Assembly (NCBI GenBank): GCA_946183785.1
Contig: CAMHCS010000002.1
Coordinates: forward strand, 62,001 to 126,000
Source: an uncultured Selenomonadales bacterium
Lineage (GTDB): Bacteria; Bacillota; Negativicutes; Selenomonadales; Selenomonadaceae
Direction: 5' to 3'
DNA: 64,000 nucleotides
Within the stretch, counting starts at the first letter, position 1; the number at the start of each line of letters is the position of its first letter. The position numbers and the translations under genes were made by a program. Positions 16,508 through 25,981 of this stretch are shown here, one piece after another. The notes beneath the pieces were generated by a model. It made no database searches and was not told the origin of the DNA. It saw nothing but the letters and a program-made list of their open reading frames with translations.

Positions 16508-17557
16508 TTATAGCCACCATCCACATGGCAACGCTAAAAACCGATTATAAAAATCTCTTATACCCAGCAAATCCGTCTCCCATCCCCCAAACACCGAATA
16601 GCGATTATTGGGGAAATGTACTCCAGAAACGTAATACCCTTTGTCCCTAAAGCGAAGAATATCTTCTCGTTTGTTGTTTGACAGCACACCATAAACCCAA
16701 TAATTCGGTATTGCTTCCTTCCTTGCTATTGGAAATATTTCTTTTTCCTCGCCAAGCTCTCTTTCCCATCGCTCCGCATTTTTACGTTGGCGTCCTAGTA
16801 GCGTGTTAACATGTTTCATCTGTTGGACCCCAATATATCCATTGATATCGCTCATGGTCGCGCTATACCCGGATAGATTGATATCGCAATCTGGATTAAT
16901 TTCCCCTAACTCATCACGAAAATTTGCCCGATTAATGCCACAATCTCGAATCAATATCGCTTTCTCAAATATCTCTTTTTCCTTAAAAATCACAATTCCG
17001 CCGTCAATACAATTGGGAATTCGCACCGGATTTAGCGAAAATACTGTCGCGTCCGTTCCACAATGGCCAATCTTTTTACCCCTGTACTCCGCGCCGAAAC
17101 ATTCAATACCATCGTCAATGACCGGAATTCCATATTCCTTTCCAATAACATTGATTTCGTCGATATATCCGGGATACCCACAGAAATGATTATGCACAAT
17201 TGCTTTTGTTTTCGGCGTAATCCGCTTGCGAACACTGTCCGGATTTAAAGTACCGGTCGTGCTGTCAATATCAGCCCAACATACTTTCACACCATAAGAA
17301 TGATACGGCTGTGTAGAGGCCAAACAGGCCATTGGCGACGCAATGACTTCATCTCCTCGCGAAATACCTAGGGCCCCCAATGCCACACATATCGCCAAAT
17401 TCAAGCAATTGGTCACCAGCAAATTAGATTCATCGAAATACGCTTTGAGCTTTTCCTCGAATTGTCTAGCGTATTTCCCATAAGCAAGCTGACCCGAATA
17501 TAAAATAGATTCCAATTCAGGAAGCTCCGGCATATATGGTTTATAAAGCGGAATCAT
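16508..17557 (-). CDS. DegT/DnrJ/EryC1-like protein lacking the PLP lysine
   Basis: 349 residues, similar along its length to the neighbouring aminotransferase at 17728-18816. The internal aldimine lysine of the family (FSFQAIKQMTTVDGG in the neighbour, K182) is replaced by arginine: FSLNPVRIPNCIDGG, R179, codon CGA at 17023-17021. The NSGT segment that holds the PLP phosphate reads NCLN. The Asp that contacts the pyridine ring is kept (VIDDG). The protein ends at PCGWWL, about 15 residues short of the neighbour's C-terminal helix. It may be a pseudoenzyme, a repurposed PLP or sugar-binding protein, or an early pseudogene. Frame and start (MIPLYKPY) are intact. Confidence 0.82.
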   Translation of the reverse strand: MIPLYKPYMPELPELESILYSGQLAYGKYARQFEEKLKAYFDESNLLVTNCLNLAICVALGALGISRGDEVIASPMACLASTQPYHSYGVKVCWADIDSTTGTLNPDSVRKRITPKTKAIVHNHFCGYPGYIDEINVIGKEYGIPVIDDGIECFGAEYRGKKIGHCGTDATVFSLNPVRIPNCIDGGIVIFKEKEIFEKAILIRDCGINRANFRDELGEINPDCDINLSGYSATMSDINGYIGVQQMKHVNTLLGRQRKNAERWERELGEEKEIFPIARKEAIPNYWVYGVLSNNKREDILRFRDKGYYVSGVHFPNNRYSVFGGWETDLLGIRDFYNRFLALPCGWWL

Positions 17558-17727
17558 TTTTATATCATTCCCTCAGCTAATAATCTTTTCTCAATCTTCT
17601 TGAATATCCATGCGCCAATTAATTTTTACATGAATGCAATTATCGTTTTCAAATAAGGATTGGTAATAAAACGAAGAACAATGACATATATTGGCCAATG
17701 AAACAAATACATTCATACGAAACATGC

Positions 17728-18816
17728 TTACCAGCCTCTCTTGATTACCTCAACAATACGCTCCCGATCTTCCTTCCCAACCCACCAACCGCATGGAATA
17801 TGCACAAAATGCCTGTACCATTCCTCCATCTGCGGCAACTCGCACCTAGAGGCCGCGAAAACGCTGTGCGTATCACTCCGATGGTGCAAAGGCGCCGCCA
17901 TGATACCCTGCCCCTCCATCATGCGAATAAAGTCATCCCGACGCTCCACTTTCATCGTGTACAGCCAATAGGAAGGTTCCGTATGCAAATAATATGGCAC
18001 CAATGTTACGCCGTCGACATTCCTTAATGCTTCATCGTAATACTTCCCGTTGGAAATATATGTCCCGATAACTTCTGGTATATGCGCAAGTTGGACACTC
18101 CCAATTGTTGCATTCACGTTGTTCATACCATACTTAAAACCAGCACGCTTGATGTCGTTTTCCAGTCTCGAAACCTTCTTGTCGAGGCCAAACCACCGGA
18201 GTTTCCTCGCCTTATCCATATCTTCCTCGCTTGTAAAGGAAATCGCACCGCCGTCCACCGTCGTCATTTGCTTGATTGCTTGGAAAGAAAAGCATGTGAC
18301 TCTCGAATTGGAGCCAATCATTTTTCCATTATACTTGCCACCCAAACAATGCGCGGAATCCTCAATGATGGGAATCCCCGTCTCCTCAGATATCGCATTG
18401 AACGCATCCATATCGCATACCATACCCGCGTAATGGACCAACATGATCGCTTTTGTACGCGCCGTTACCTTCCGGCGGACATCCACCGGATTGAGCAGCC
18501 CTGTCCGCGCATCCACATCCCCCCATACGATGCTTGCCCCCGTCAAGGCAATCGTCGTATTCGTCGGCTCCGCTGTCATCGGCGTGCTGATAACCTCATC
18601 ACCTGCCCCAACATTCAGCACCGTCAAGGCGATATGAAGCGCCGCCGTCCCTGAATTTAAAGCCAAAACCAAAGGATTTCCGATATACTCGCCGAACTCC
18701 CTCTCGAAATCATAGACCGCCTGCCCCTCCGCGATGTAGCCACTGTATAGGATTTTCTCGACGCGCGGCATCATTTCTTCTGTGGGAGCAATGTAAGGTT
18801 TGACAAGTGGAATCAT
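17728..18816 (-). CDS. DegT/DnrJ/EryC1 sugar aminotransferase
   Basis: 362 residues, PLP fold type I. Intact features are NSGTAALHIAL (PLP phosphate), IIEDSAHCLGG (Asp to the pyridine nitrogen) and FSFQAIKQMTTVDGG with the PLP lysine K182. Enzymes of this family transfer an amino group to a keto-sugar nucleotide, typically the product of a 4,6-dehydratase such as the one at 13576-14631. It lies directly upstream of a degenerate paralogue, which suggests tandem duplication. Confidence 0.88.
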   Translation of the reverse strand: MIPLVKPYIAPTEEMMPRVEKILYSGYIAEGQAVYDFEREFGEYIGNPLVLALNSGTAALHIALTVLNVGAGDEVISTPMTAEPTNTTIALTGASIVWGDVDARTGLLNPVDVRRKVTARTKAIMLVHYAGMVCDMDAFNAISEETGIPIIEDSAHCLGGKYNGKMIGSNSRVTCFSFQAIKQMTTVDGGAISFTSEEDMDKARKLRWFGLDKKVSRLENDIKRAGFKYGMNNVNATIGSVQLAHIPEVIGTYISNGKYYDEALRNVDGVTLVPYYLHTEPSYWLYTMKVERRDDFIRMMEGQGIMAAPLHHRSDTHSVFAASRCELPQMEEWYRHFVHIPCGWWVGKEDRERIVEVIKRGW

Positions 18817-18820
18817 CTTT

Positions 18821-20272
18821 TCATCTCCTGGTATGCATGAGCATATTTTTCAAATATAGAAACGCCTCATTCCGAAACAGATCAGAAAGCAACAAATAAA
18901 CAGCGGCACCTCCCGCTATCTGCACAATGAGCATCAGCAGCTTACTTTCGACCCAAAAACGCACAGTGTAAATCACCGCTCCCATGACCGACGCCATCGC
19001 TGCTGGACCAAGCAAATCTGCAAATTGGCTCGCCAATCGATAGCCGATATATCTGTCAGCATACCATCCATACAAAAACACGGCGACACACTGGGCAAAC
19101 AATGCACTGACCGCTACCGCATAGGGCGTATCAAAAGCATATACCGCATACGACAACGAAGAAATCCCGACCAGTTTACTCCATAACTCAATCCGCAAGT
19201 ACAAGTCGGAACGTCCGATGGCCTTGATTGCTTGAATTGAGCAGGTCTGCGTCGGCTGCATCCACCAAACGACACACATAATCTGAATATATGGCACACA
19301 GGGCAACCACTTCGCTGTCAGCAAATGCTCCACGAAAGGCTCGGCAGCCACAGCAAACCCAAACAAAACAGGAGTCATGATATATGCGCTGGTCTTGGCA
19401 GCCCGGCGAGTCATTGCAAGAAGCCCTGCAGAATCATCCTGCCGTCCTGACAAGGCAGGAAACATGACACGAGTAATAGAATTATCAATATTGGAAGCAA
19501 TCACACTGGGGAACTGATTTCCTCGATTGTAAAACCCCAAATCGGCAGGAGAATATTTTTTTCCAATCACCAGTGAACGAAATTCCGAATATACCGTAAA
19601 TATCAATCCTGTCGCCAACAGCTTCCAACCGAATCCGACCAGCCTACTGAGCCTTTCACTGGAAAACTGATGTTGCGGCCTCCAAGGGACAATTGCCGCA
19701 AGAAACACTGTATTGAAAAGGACATTTGTCAAGCTTTGCATAACCAAAGCCCATATTCCGAAGCCCCCATAAGCCATCGACACGCCGAGAATCCCGGAAA
19801 GAACCGCACCACCCGAAGTGGACAGAAACGATTTTCGGAAAATCATTTCCTTGGCGACATACGCCGTCTGAACACTGTTATATGCAGAAAGTGGAATCCG
19901 GAGCGCAAGCACACGAAAAACGGGAGCAAGCTGATCGCTACTGTAATATGCACCAATATAAGGCGCGCAAATGAAAAGCAACGCGTAAATGACAACTGCC
20001 AACGCAGATGAAAACCAGAACATGGTATTGTAATCCAGTGAATCCGTGTCCTTCTTCTGGATTAGCGCCATACTGAAACTGGAACTAACAAAAACATCCG
20101 CAATAGCGATAAAAACTGAGACAAGCGCAAGCATCCCAAAATCACTCGGCAGAAGTAATCGTGCCAAAACAATAGTAACTAGCAAACCTACAAGCTGTCT
20201 CGAAATTGTTTCACAGTAAACCCAAAAGAAGTTTTTTATCACACTGCTGGATAAATTATTTCCCATCAACAT
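18821..20272 (-). CDS. Polysaccharide flippase, Wzx/TuaB-WzxC type
   Basis: 483 residues with 12-14 predicted hydrophobic segments. The N-terminus (FFWVYCETISRQLVGLLVT and ARLLLPSDFGMLALV) is typical of the polysaccharide-synthesis flippase family. It should move undecaprenyl-linked repeat units across the inner membrane for the Wzy polymerase at 21485-22555. It starts 6 bp after the stop of the upstream glycosyltransferase, so the genes are in one operon. Confidence 0.87.
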   Translation of the reverse strand: MLMGNNLSSSVIKNFFWVYCETISRQLVGLLVTIVLARLLLPSDFGMLALVSVFIAIADVFVSSSFSMALIQKKDTDSLDYNTMFWFSSALAVVIYALLFICAPYIGAYYSSDQLAPVFRVLALRIPLSAYNSVQTAYVAKEMIFRKSFLSTSGGAVLSGILGVSMAYGGFGIWALVMQSLTNVLFNTVFLAAIVPWRPQHQFSSERLSRLVGFGWKLLATGLIFTVYSEFRSLVIGKKYSPADLGFYNRGNQFPSVIASNIDNSITRVMFPALSGRQDDSAGLLAMTRRAAKTSAYIMTPVLFGFAVAAEPFVEHLLTAKWLPCVPYIQIMCVVWWMQPTQTCSIQAIKAIGRSDLYLRIELWSKLVGISSLSYAVYAFDTPYAVAVSALFAQCVAVFLYGWYADRYIGYRLASQFADLLGPAAMASVMGAVIYTVRFWVESKLLMLIVQIAGGAAVYLLLSDLFRNEAFLYLKNMLMHTRR

Positions 20273-20278
20273 TATTTC

Positions 20279-21436
20279 CTAACGATGCTTATACCAAGGA
20301 GCTAAATGTTCCGTTTTCTTCAAGCCTTTAGAAACAATTGTTGCCGCCTCAATCACATCTTTTATCCCCATATGCGTTTCTTTTTTTCCAGTAGTCCAAG
20401 CAAAAACAAAATTTAGAATTTTAGAATAATCTTTACTTCTTCTCATATTTTTTAAAACATATTGAGCTACATCTTCTTTTAAAAACGTTATAATTTCATC
20501 AACGCGTTCCTTATCAGAGGTACATAGATAATATCCCAAACTATATTCGTTATAATATCTACTTATCAAATCCTCTCTATTCATTTTTCTTAAAGAATAA
20601 ATCATTGTTTCTGCCCAGACAGTAAGTCCATCATAATACTTAGGAACTATTTCACTCCATTGATATGATGGAACTGCTTTTAAATGTGGAGAATCTTCCA
20701 GCTTAGGGACTGTCTTTCTATGTATATTACACCGAGCGGCACCACTAGACGGGCATACCCCCATTATAGTAATAGGATAATCCAAAACGGCAAAACGGAT
20801 TCCCGGCAACACACTCAAGCATATTACGGAATACATATCCGGAACCAAACCGCCGTAAAATTCCCCCGTTATTTCTTTAACTTTCCTCATTGCTTTCATA
20901 CTGACAAGGCCATGATAACTACCAGAAACGTTTTTCTCTAAATATCCCGCCCCTCCATCATCTAGCAGAGCAATGACTCCAGCTTCTGGATTTGAAAATA
21001 AATAACGGCCTGTATTTTTTTCATAACTTAAGCGTGCACTATGAAATTTGCTAACATTCTTCGGATAATAAAAAGCTACAGTTCTTGCCGGCTTTACAGC
21101 ATCTATTTCATTTTCTTCCATCCATAAAGCACACTCCGTAATAGTCGGAAGTACACCATCATCATCCCCAATAGCACATAAATATTTTCCGGTTGCTCTT
21201 TCTGCAGCTAAATTATAATTACTAGATATACCCATAGGCGACGGATTGTAAGAATAATTAATTCTTCCCCCATGAATCAAATCTATTAGCTGATGACACA
21301 AAGAATTATTATCGCTGTTATCTTGTACAATAATTTCAATATCTATCTTCAGATCTGCAATTTGTCGAACTGTTTTTTCAGCGTAGAATTGCCTGTTTTT
21401 TGTCGGAACAATTACGCTAACCAATGGAGCGTCCAT
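20279..21436 (-). CDS. Family 2 glycosyltransferase
   Basis: 385 residues, GT-A fold. The N-terminal VSVIVPTKNRQFYAEKTV and EIIVQDNSDNNSL are followed by LCAIGDDDGVLP, the DxD-type metal/nucleotide-sugar site. The C-terminal 200 residues are divergent. It probably adds one sugar of the repeat unit on the cytoplasmic face; donor and acceptor are unknown. Confidence 0.8.
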   Translation of the reverse strand: MDAPLVSVIVPTKNRQFYAEKTVRQIADLKIDIEIIVQDNSDNNSLCHQLIDLIHGGRINYSYNPSPMGISSNYNLAAERATGKYLCAIGDDDGVLPTITECALWMEENEIDAVKPARTVAFYYPKNVSKFHSARLSYEKNTGRYLFSNPEAGVIALLDDGGAGYLEKNVSGSYHGLVSMKAMRKVKEITGEFYGGLVPDMYSVICLSVLPGIRFAVLDYPITIMGVCPSSGAARCNIHRKTVPKLEDSPHLKAVPSYQWSEIVPKYYDGLTVWAETMIYSLRKMNREDLISRYYNEYSLGYYLCTSDKERVDEIITFLKEDVAQYVLKNMRRSKDYSKILNFVFAWTTGKKETHMGIKDVIEAATIVSKGLKKTEHLAPWYKHR

Positions 21437-21484
21437 AGAGACTTCATCCCCTGTGAATTTAAACTATCATTTTAGCCATTTAAC

Positions 21485-22555
21485 CTATTCCCAATAAAAA
21501 GAATATGGTACAATTCCATTAAAATTCATAAAAATCATAAGCAAATTATACGTTACTGAAATACCAACAAGTGTAAATTGATAAAGTATCCTCCAATCAC
21601 GTCGCATAAAATATTTCTTGAGATTTGGTAACAGCCAGATCATACAACATACAAAATACATTGCAATTCTATGTAATAGTCCAAATCGGATTGCCATAAT
21701 ATATATAAAAACACCAACCATAAATATTTTTACAGATTTTCGTTCAAATTCTTCCCCCTTATCCCTAAGAATATACGCAGAAAATACAAACAAACATAAA
21801 AAGAAAATTGGATTCCAAAACGAAGTATGTCCTCCATAAGATGAACCCCTCAGTGCATTGTAAATATAATGTCCATACTTAGTTGCATAAGCAATCAATC
21901 CCAAGATATTCATTGAATACACATAACATAGAACGCCAAAAACACTAGGCACTATAATCATGAGAAATCTATGAATTCTATCATTCTTAATAATAAAGTG
22001 ATTTGAAATTGCAAATATGCATATTACAATCATCACAAAAAAAGCAGATATATGAAAGCAACTAGCAAGAAGGGCAAGCAACAATGCTTTTATTCTCTTT
22101 TCATATTTAAGCTCCTTATATGCCAAAAGAACGATTGCAAGAGCCAAGCATTGTCGCATAATATTGAAGGCGGCTGAATAAAAAAGGGTGCTTGTATAAA
22201 GAAGCGTCGATAGGTACGGATCATCAGAAAGATGATAGATTGCATATAAAGTTATCCCCACAGTCAAACCCGCATAAACCAAAAAAACTGCTTGATAATC
22301 ACCAAAAACAGCTAGAATTGCTTTAATAAGATATAAATCACCAATTTCAAATATTCCACGGTATCCCCGCTCGATATACATCATCCAATGCAAATATGAT
22401 TTTGTATCAACACCAACATTTTCACTTCGCAATCCAAGAAGTAACGACAATTGCAAGAAATTAGCAACCAGGAAAATTTTTCGTTTATCCTCTTTTGCAA
22501 GTTTGCATATAATCATTTCAAATATGCAAAGCAATTGATTGATTATGAATATCAT
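21485..22555 (-). CDS. EpsG-family O-antigen/capsule polymerase (Wzy-like)
   Basis: 356 residues, about ten hydrophobic helices and very AT-rich. EpsG-family marks are LGLRSENVGVDTKSYL near the N-terminus, SAAFNIMRQCLALAIVLLA in the middle and SCFHISAFFV. These proteins polymerise lipid-linked repeat units on the outer face of the inner membrane. It is the only polymerase candidate in the locus. Confidence 0.82.
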   Translation of the reverse strand: MIFIINQLLCIFEMIICKLAKEDKRKIFLVANFLQLSLLLGLRSENVGVDTKSYLHWMMYIERGYRGIFEIGDLYLIKAILAVFGDYQAVFLVYAGLTVGITLYAIYHLSDDPYLSTLLYTSTLFYSAAFNIMRQCLALAIVLLAYKELKYEKRIKALLLALLASCFHISAFFVMIVICIFAISNHFIIKNDRIHRFLMIIVPSVFGVLCYVYSMNILGLIAYATKYGHYIYNALRGSSYGGHTSFWNPIFFLCLFVFSAYILRDKGEEFERKSVKIFMVGVFIYIMAIRFGLLHRIAMYFVCCMIWLLPNLKKYFMRRDWRILYQFTLVGISVTYNLLMIFMNFNGIVPYSFYWE

Positions 22556-22641
22556 TTATTGAATCTCTCACTTATACCTTCGTCATTTTGGTTTACTGAA
22601 TTGAATATCGTTTACAAAAAAGCAAATATTATCACAATACT

Positions 22642-23553
22642 TCATCTCAAAACCTTTCTAAATTTCAGCAACGTTACATATTTGAAAAAAGTGCTAAGAT
22701 ATGCAACGATTCCCAAAGGGAAATCTCTATGGATCAATTCGATGCTGTATTTACGCGCAATAGCCGGAAAGGAATTTCTCATCGCTTTATTAAATAAGAG
22801 AAACAATTCATTTTTTTCTTTAATATTTTTTTCTTCACTAGCTAAATCCAAAAACAAATTCTTATACTTATTGTTAATTATAGAAATTGCTTCTTCATAT
22901 TTTTCAATGAACGAAGAGATTTGTGTATTTTGTGTGTAATTATAATAATTCACACAAGGTTCTGGTAATAATTCAACTGCTGCCTTTTGACAACATCTAA
23001 TCCATAAATCATAATCTTGGAGTGCTCCCAAAGAACGATCAAATCCGCCCACTTCTTCGAGCAAGCTTTTCCGGCATAAAACACTTGAAGTCGTTCCAAT
23101 ACAATTATCTAACAATATTCTTCTTTTTAAATCTCCATGCTCCTTACCATTCGAGACATATTCAACGCCTTCATTGACATATATTATATTTACGCCCGTA
23201 TATACTAATCCAATGTCAGCATTCGAATTTATCAGCTCAACTTGCTTCCTGATTTTTTCAGTAGACCATTCATCATCATCATCAAGAAACGCAATCAATT
23301 CTCCATGGGAATAATCAATTCCCGCATTTCTAGCCGCGCTACCGCCTTGAGATGCCTTAAGTTCAATTAACCTAATTCTGTCATCTTTTTTTTGAGCAAC
23401 CTGTACTTTATCACCAGTATTATCTGTTGATCCATCTGAAACCACTATAATTTCTAAATTTCTATATGATTGTGCTTGAACGCTTTTTATTGCCCTCATA
23501 AGCAACTCCGCACGATTATGGGTTGGAATAACAACTGATACAAGAGATTCCAT
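22642..23553 (-). CDS. Family 2 glycosyltransferase
   Basis: 303 residues. It carries a full GT2 signature: VSVVIPTHNRAELLMRAIKS, EIIVVSDGSTDNT, GGSAARNAG and ELIAFLDDDDEW (metal-binding Asp residues). GALQDYDLWIRC is the usual acceptor-side motif. It should act on the lipid-linked repeat unit. Base composition is strongly AT-rich, like its neighbours. Confidence 0.88.
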   Translation of the reverse strand: MESLVSVVIPTHNRAELLMRAIKSVQAQSYRNLEIIVVSDGSTDNTGDKVQVAQKKDDRIRLIELKASQGGSAARNAGIDYSHGELIAFLDDDDEWSTEKIRKQVELINSNADIGLVYTGVNIIYVNEGVEYVSNGKEHGDLKRRILLDNCIGTTSSVLCRKSLLEEVGGFDRSLGALQDYDLWIRCCQKAAVELLPEPCVNYYNYTQNTQISSFIEKYEEAISIINNKYKNLFLDLASEEKNIKEKNELFLLFNKAMRNSFPAIARKYSIELIHRDFPLGIVAYLSTFFKYVTLLKFRKVLR

Positions 23554-23633
23554 TTTATTCTCCTAATTTATTTTGTAAAATTTATTATTATGCATTTAAA
23601 AGTTTATTTACCTTTTAACAATCAAATGCAACC

Positions 23634-24674
23634 TCATAAGCATTTTGCCAGCTTCTCTGGATGAAATAATATATGTACAATGTTAATTCTATGCGATGCC
23701 CAAATCGCAACAATCGATACAAACAACCCCACCATTGTAGAAAGGATGATGCACATAGACGAATCGGAAACAAACTGTTTCAAACAAATCACAGAGCCTG
23801 TCACACCATAATCATGTATCAAATATACAATAAGGCTTTCTCTTCCAAGAAGATCAATGGTTTTAATATCTTTCAGTGCTTCTAGCTGGCAAATAATGAC
23901 AACTGCAGTCAAATTCACAATTGAAATGATAATGTTCAAAGCGCCTTTCACAACAATTGGTAAATGCTCGTTTTCGATATTTACGAAACATATACACCCA
24001 ATTCCCATTAGGAAGAATATTATTGATAGACCAAATGATAATTTTCTATTTCTAGAAAGCTCTTTGAAATTTATCTTCCCAACAACCACATTTCCAAGAG
24101 CATAATAAATCATATTCTTTGCCAATCTTGGAAGCACAGTTTGTTTTAAAGCCTCATCCCAGATAACGCAGCTTCCTGCTATCGATAATACCAAGCAAAA
24201 AAATAAGTACAATTTATTATCAATTTGAAAATGTATAACCACTTCTCTTATTAAGAACATTGCTACAAGAGCATATAAAAACCACATATCGCTCAATGGA
24301 TAAATTGGTATGCAAACTAAATCTCTGATTGTTACGACATTATTCACATTTTTACTAAAATAGAACTTGGCTAACCAAAATATAATTGAAAAAGTTACAT
24401 ATAGAGTTATTATTGAGAAGCTTCTACCGAGTATATATTGTTTCCTATTATTTTCGCTTTTCTTGATGCTGTGAAGGTAGCCACTAACAAAGAAAAACAA
24501 TGGCATATGAAATGAATATATCCATGTACATAAATTTTTCCAAGCTTCAAGAGTTGCTCCACGTGTCCCCCCCAATGACACATCTGTATATATAATTGAA
24601 TGCCCCATTACAACCAAAAAAATACAAATTCCTCTAGCTGTATCCAACCAATCTATTCGCATCTTTTCATTCAT
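23634..24674 (-). CDS. AT3-family membrane acyltransferase (OafA-like)
   Basis: 346 residues, about ten membrane helices. The AT3 signature is clear: RIDWLDTARGICIFLVVMGH, with the family's conserved His, then FHMPLFFFVSGYL and DMWFLYALV. It probably O-acetylates (or otherwise O-acylates) a sugar of the surface glycan. ATG 24674 has AAGGGA 8 nt upstream and avoids a 19-nt overlap, so it is preferred over 24716. Confidence 0.86.
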   Translation of the reverse strand: MNEKMRIDWLDTARGICIFLVVMGHSIIYTDVSLGGTRGATLEAWKNLCTWIYSFHMPLFFFVSGYLHSIKKSENNRKQYILGRSFSIITLYVTFSIIFWLAKFYFSKNVNNVVTIRDLVCIPIYPLSDMWFLYALVAMFLIREVVIHFQIDNKLYLFFCLVLSIAGSCVIWDEALKQTVLPRLAKNMIYYALGNVVVGKINFKELSRNRKLSFGLSIIFFLMGIGCICFVNIENEHLPIVVKGALNIIISIVNLTAVVIICQLEALKDIKTIDLLGRESLIVYLIHDYGVTGSVICLKQFVSDSSMCIILSTMVGLFVSIVAIWASHRINIVHILFHPEKLAKCL

Positions 24675-24697
24675 AGACTTTTCCCTTAAATTCAATT

Positions 24698-25978
24698 TTA
24701 TATAGCAGAAGCGCACTCTAAAATATATAAGCCTCTATGCCCTTCAAACACACTGTCGAAGCATACTGTACCCCCAGCATGATTCCATCTCGGATGCAAA
24801 TCGCATCGCGTATCATTGTCATACTTAAACGGTGCAAAAACTCGCGCTATCACTTTGACTTCGTTTTTTCGCTCATCGCCCCCCATCAAACGAATCTCCT
24901 GCATTCTCACTCTATCTGGGTAGGAGTCCGTCACAACCATTGTCCGTTCTGGAGAATAACTCGGGTGACCATCTCCTGTCAGTGACGGCCAGCAGCGCAG
25001 ATATTTCTGCGTTTTGTCTTTCATCAGGAAATAGCCTGTGCCTTCTTTCTTCTTGTTGGCAAATGCTAAGACTGTTTCGTTATCTTTCCAGCAACAATGA
25101 CTGACCATATCATCATCCGAAAGCAAATACATATCGCTACCATCAGTATTACAGCTAATCAGCCTTGTGTATTTCCGTTGCCCAACAAACCAGCGGTAAA
25201 GCACGATAAAGCGTGTTCCGCTTGGACTCAGCATCAAATGATTAACTTTATGTACAGCTTCTGCTTCTTGCATTTCTGGACGTGGCTGAAAACTTGCAAA
25301 GTCAGAGTATTTAAGAAGCGGTTGAATATTTCTATTCTCTATGTTGATTGTCCAGATACATGGGGTATCCGGCAACGCCACTCCTTTTGTCAATTCCGGC
25401 AGGTTGTAGTAGCCGTATCCCGGCCTCAGGTTGTATAGCCGTGAAAAATCAAGGGTCAACGCGAATTTCCCATCTTCAGAAACGGTATATACAGGCGCGT
25501 CGATAATGCGTTCCTTACCTGTCCCCATTTCCAAGATAACTGAGCAATATCTTCCATCGCGAAAATCGTTGTACAGAATCTTTCTTTGATAGTCCGGTCC
25601 CAGCCATTGGAGCATGCAACCCTGCTGCACATTCCATGACCTTGTTTCTGCAATCTTTTCCACCCGATCTGGTGCATCATCTGCTTTTTGTGTATCAATC
25701 AGCAGGATGTCCGCCGGTTCCTTCGGGGATACGTCCGACCATGTATCGTTTGCACGAAGACAAAGCATATAGCGATCGTCTGCGTCCCATGGTGATTTAT
25801 CGTAGTATCCAAAGAAGTATTCATGCATGGGATCATCTGGCGATACACGAACGATATTGCCCTCCGATTTTATTTTCTTGGACATCGCATACATCGTCCG
25901 CTGATAAATCTGCTTCACGACTTTTTTGACTGCCGGATATTTATTGAGTTGATAATTTATCCTTTGCTCAAATCCCAC
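24698..25978 (-). CDS. Predicted beta-propeller protein of polysaccharide locus
   Basis: 426 residues, no signal peptide and no membrane segment. I cannot assign a characterised family. Repeating blocks resemble TolB/WD40-type propeller blades: YFFGYYDKSPWDADDRYMLC, VYTVSEDGKFALTLDF, HLMLSPSGTRFIVLYRW, CDLHPRWNHAGGTVCFDS. The last is the typical S/H-P-x-W-S-x-D-G blade motif. The N-terminus (residues 1-40) is a basic helix. It sits between a glycosyltransferase and an acyltransferase, so a role in glycan modification is likely but unproven. Confidence 0.65.
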   Translation of the reverse strand: MGFEQRINYQLNKYPAVKKVVKQIYQRTMYAMSKKIKSEGNIVRVSPDDPMHEYFFGYYDKSPWDADDRYMLCLRANDTWSDVSPKEPADILLIDTQKADDAPDRVEKIAETRSWNVQQGCMLQWLGPDYQRKILYNDFRDGRYCSVILEMGTGKERIIDAPVYTVSEDGKFALTLDFSRLYNLRPGYGYYNLPELTKGVALPDTPCIWTINIENRNIQPLLKYSDFASFQPRPEMQEAEAVHKVNHLMLSPSGTRFIVLYRWFVGQRKYTRLISCNTDGSDMYLLSDDDMVSHCCWKDNETVLAFANKKKEGTGYFLMKDKTQKYLRCWPSLTGDGHPSYSPERTMVVTDSYPDRVRMQEIRLMGGDERKNEVKVIARVFAPFKYDNDTRCDLHPRWNHAGGTVCFDSVFEGHRGLYILECASAI

Positions 25979-25981
25979 TCG

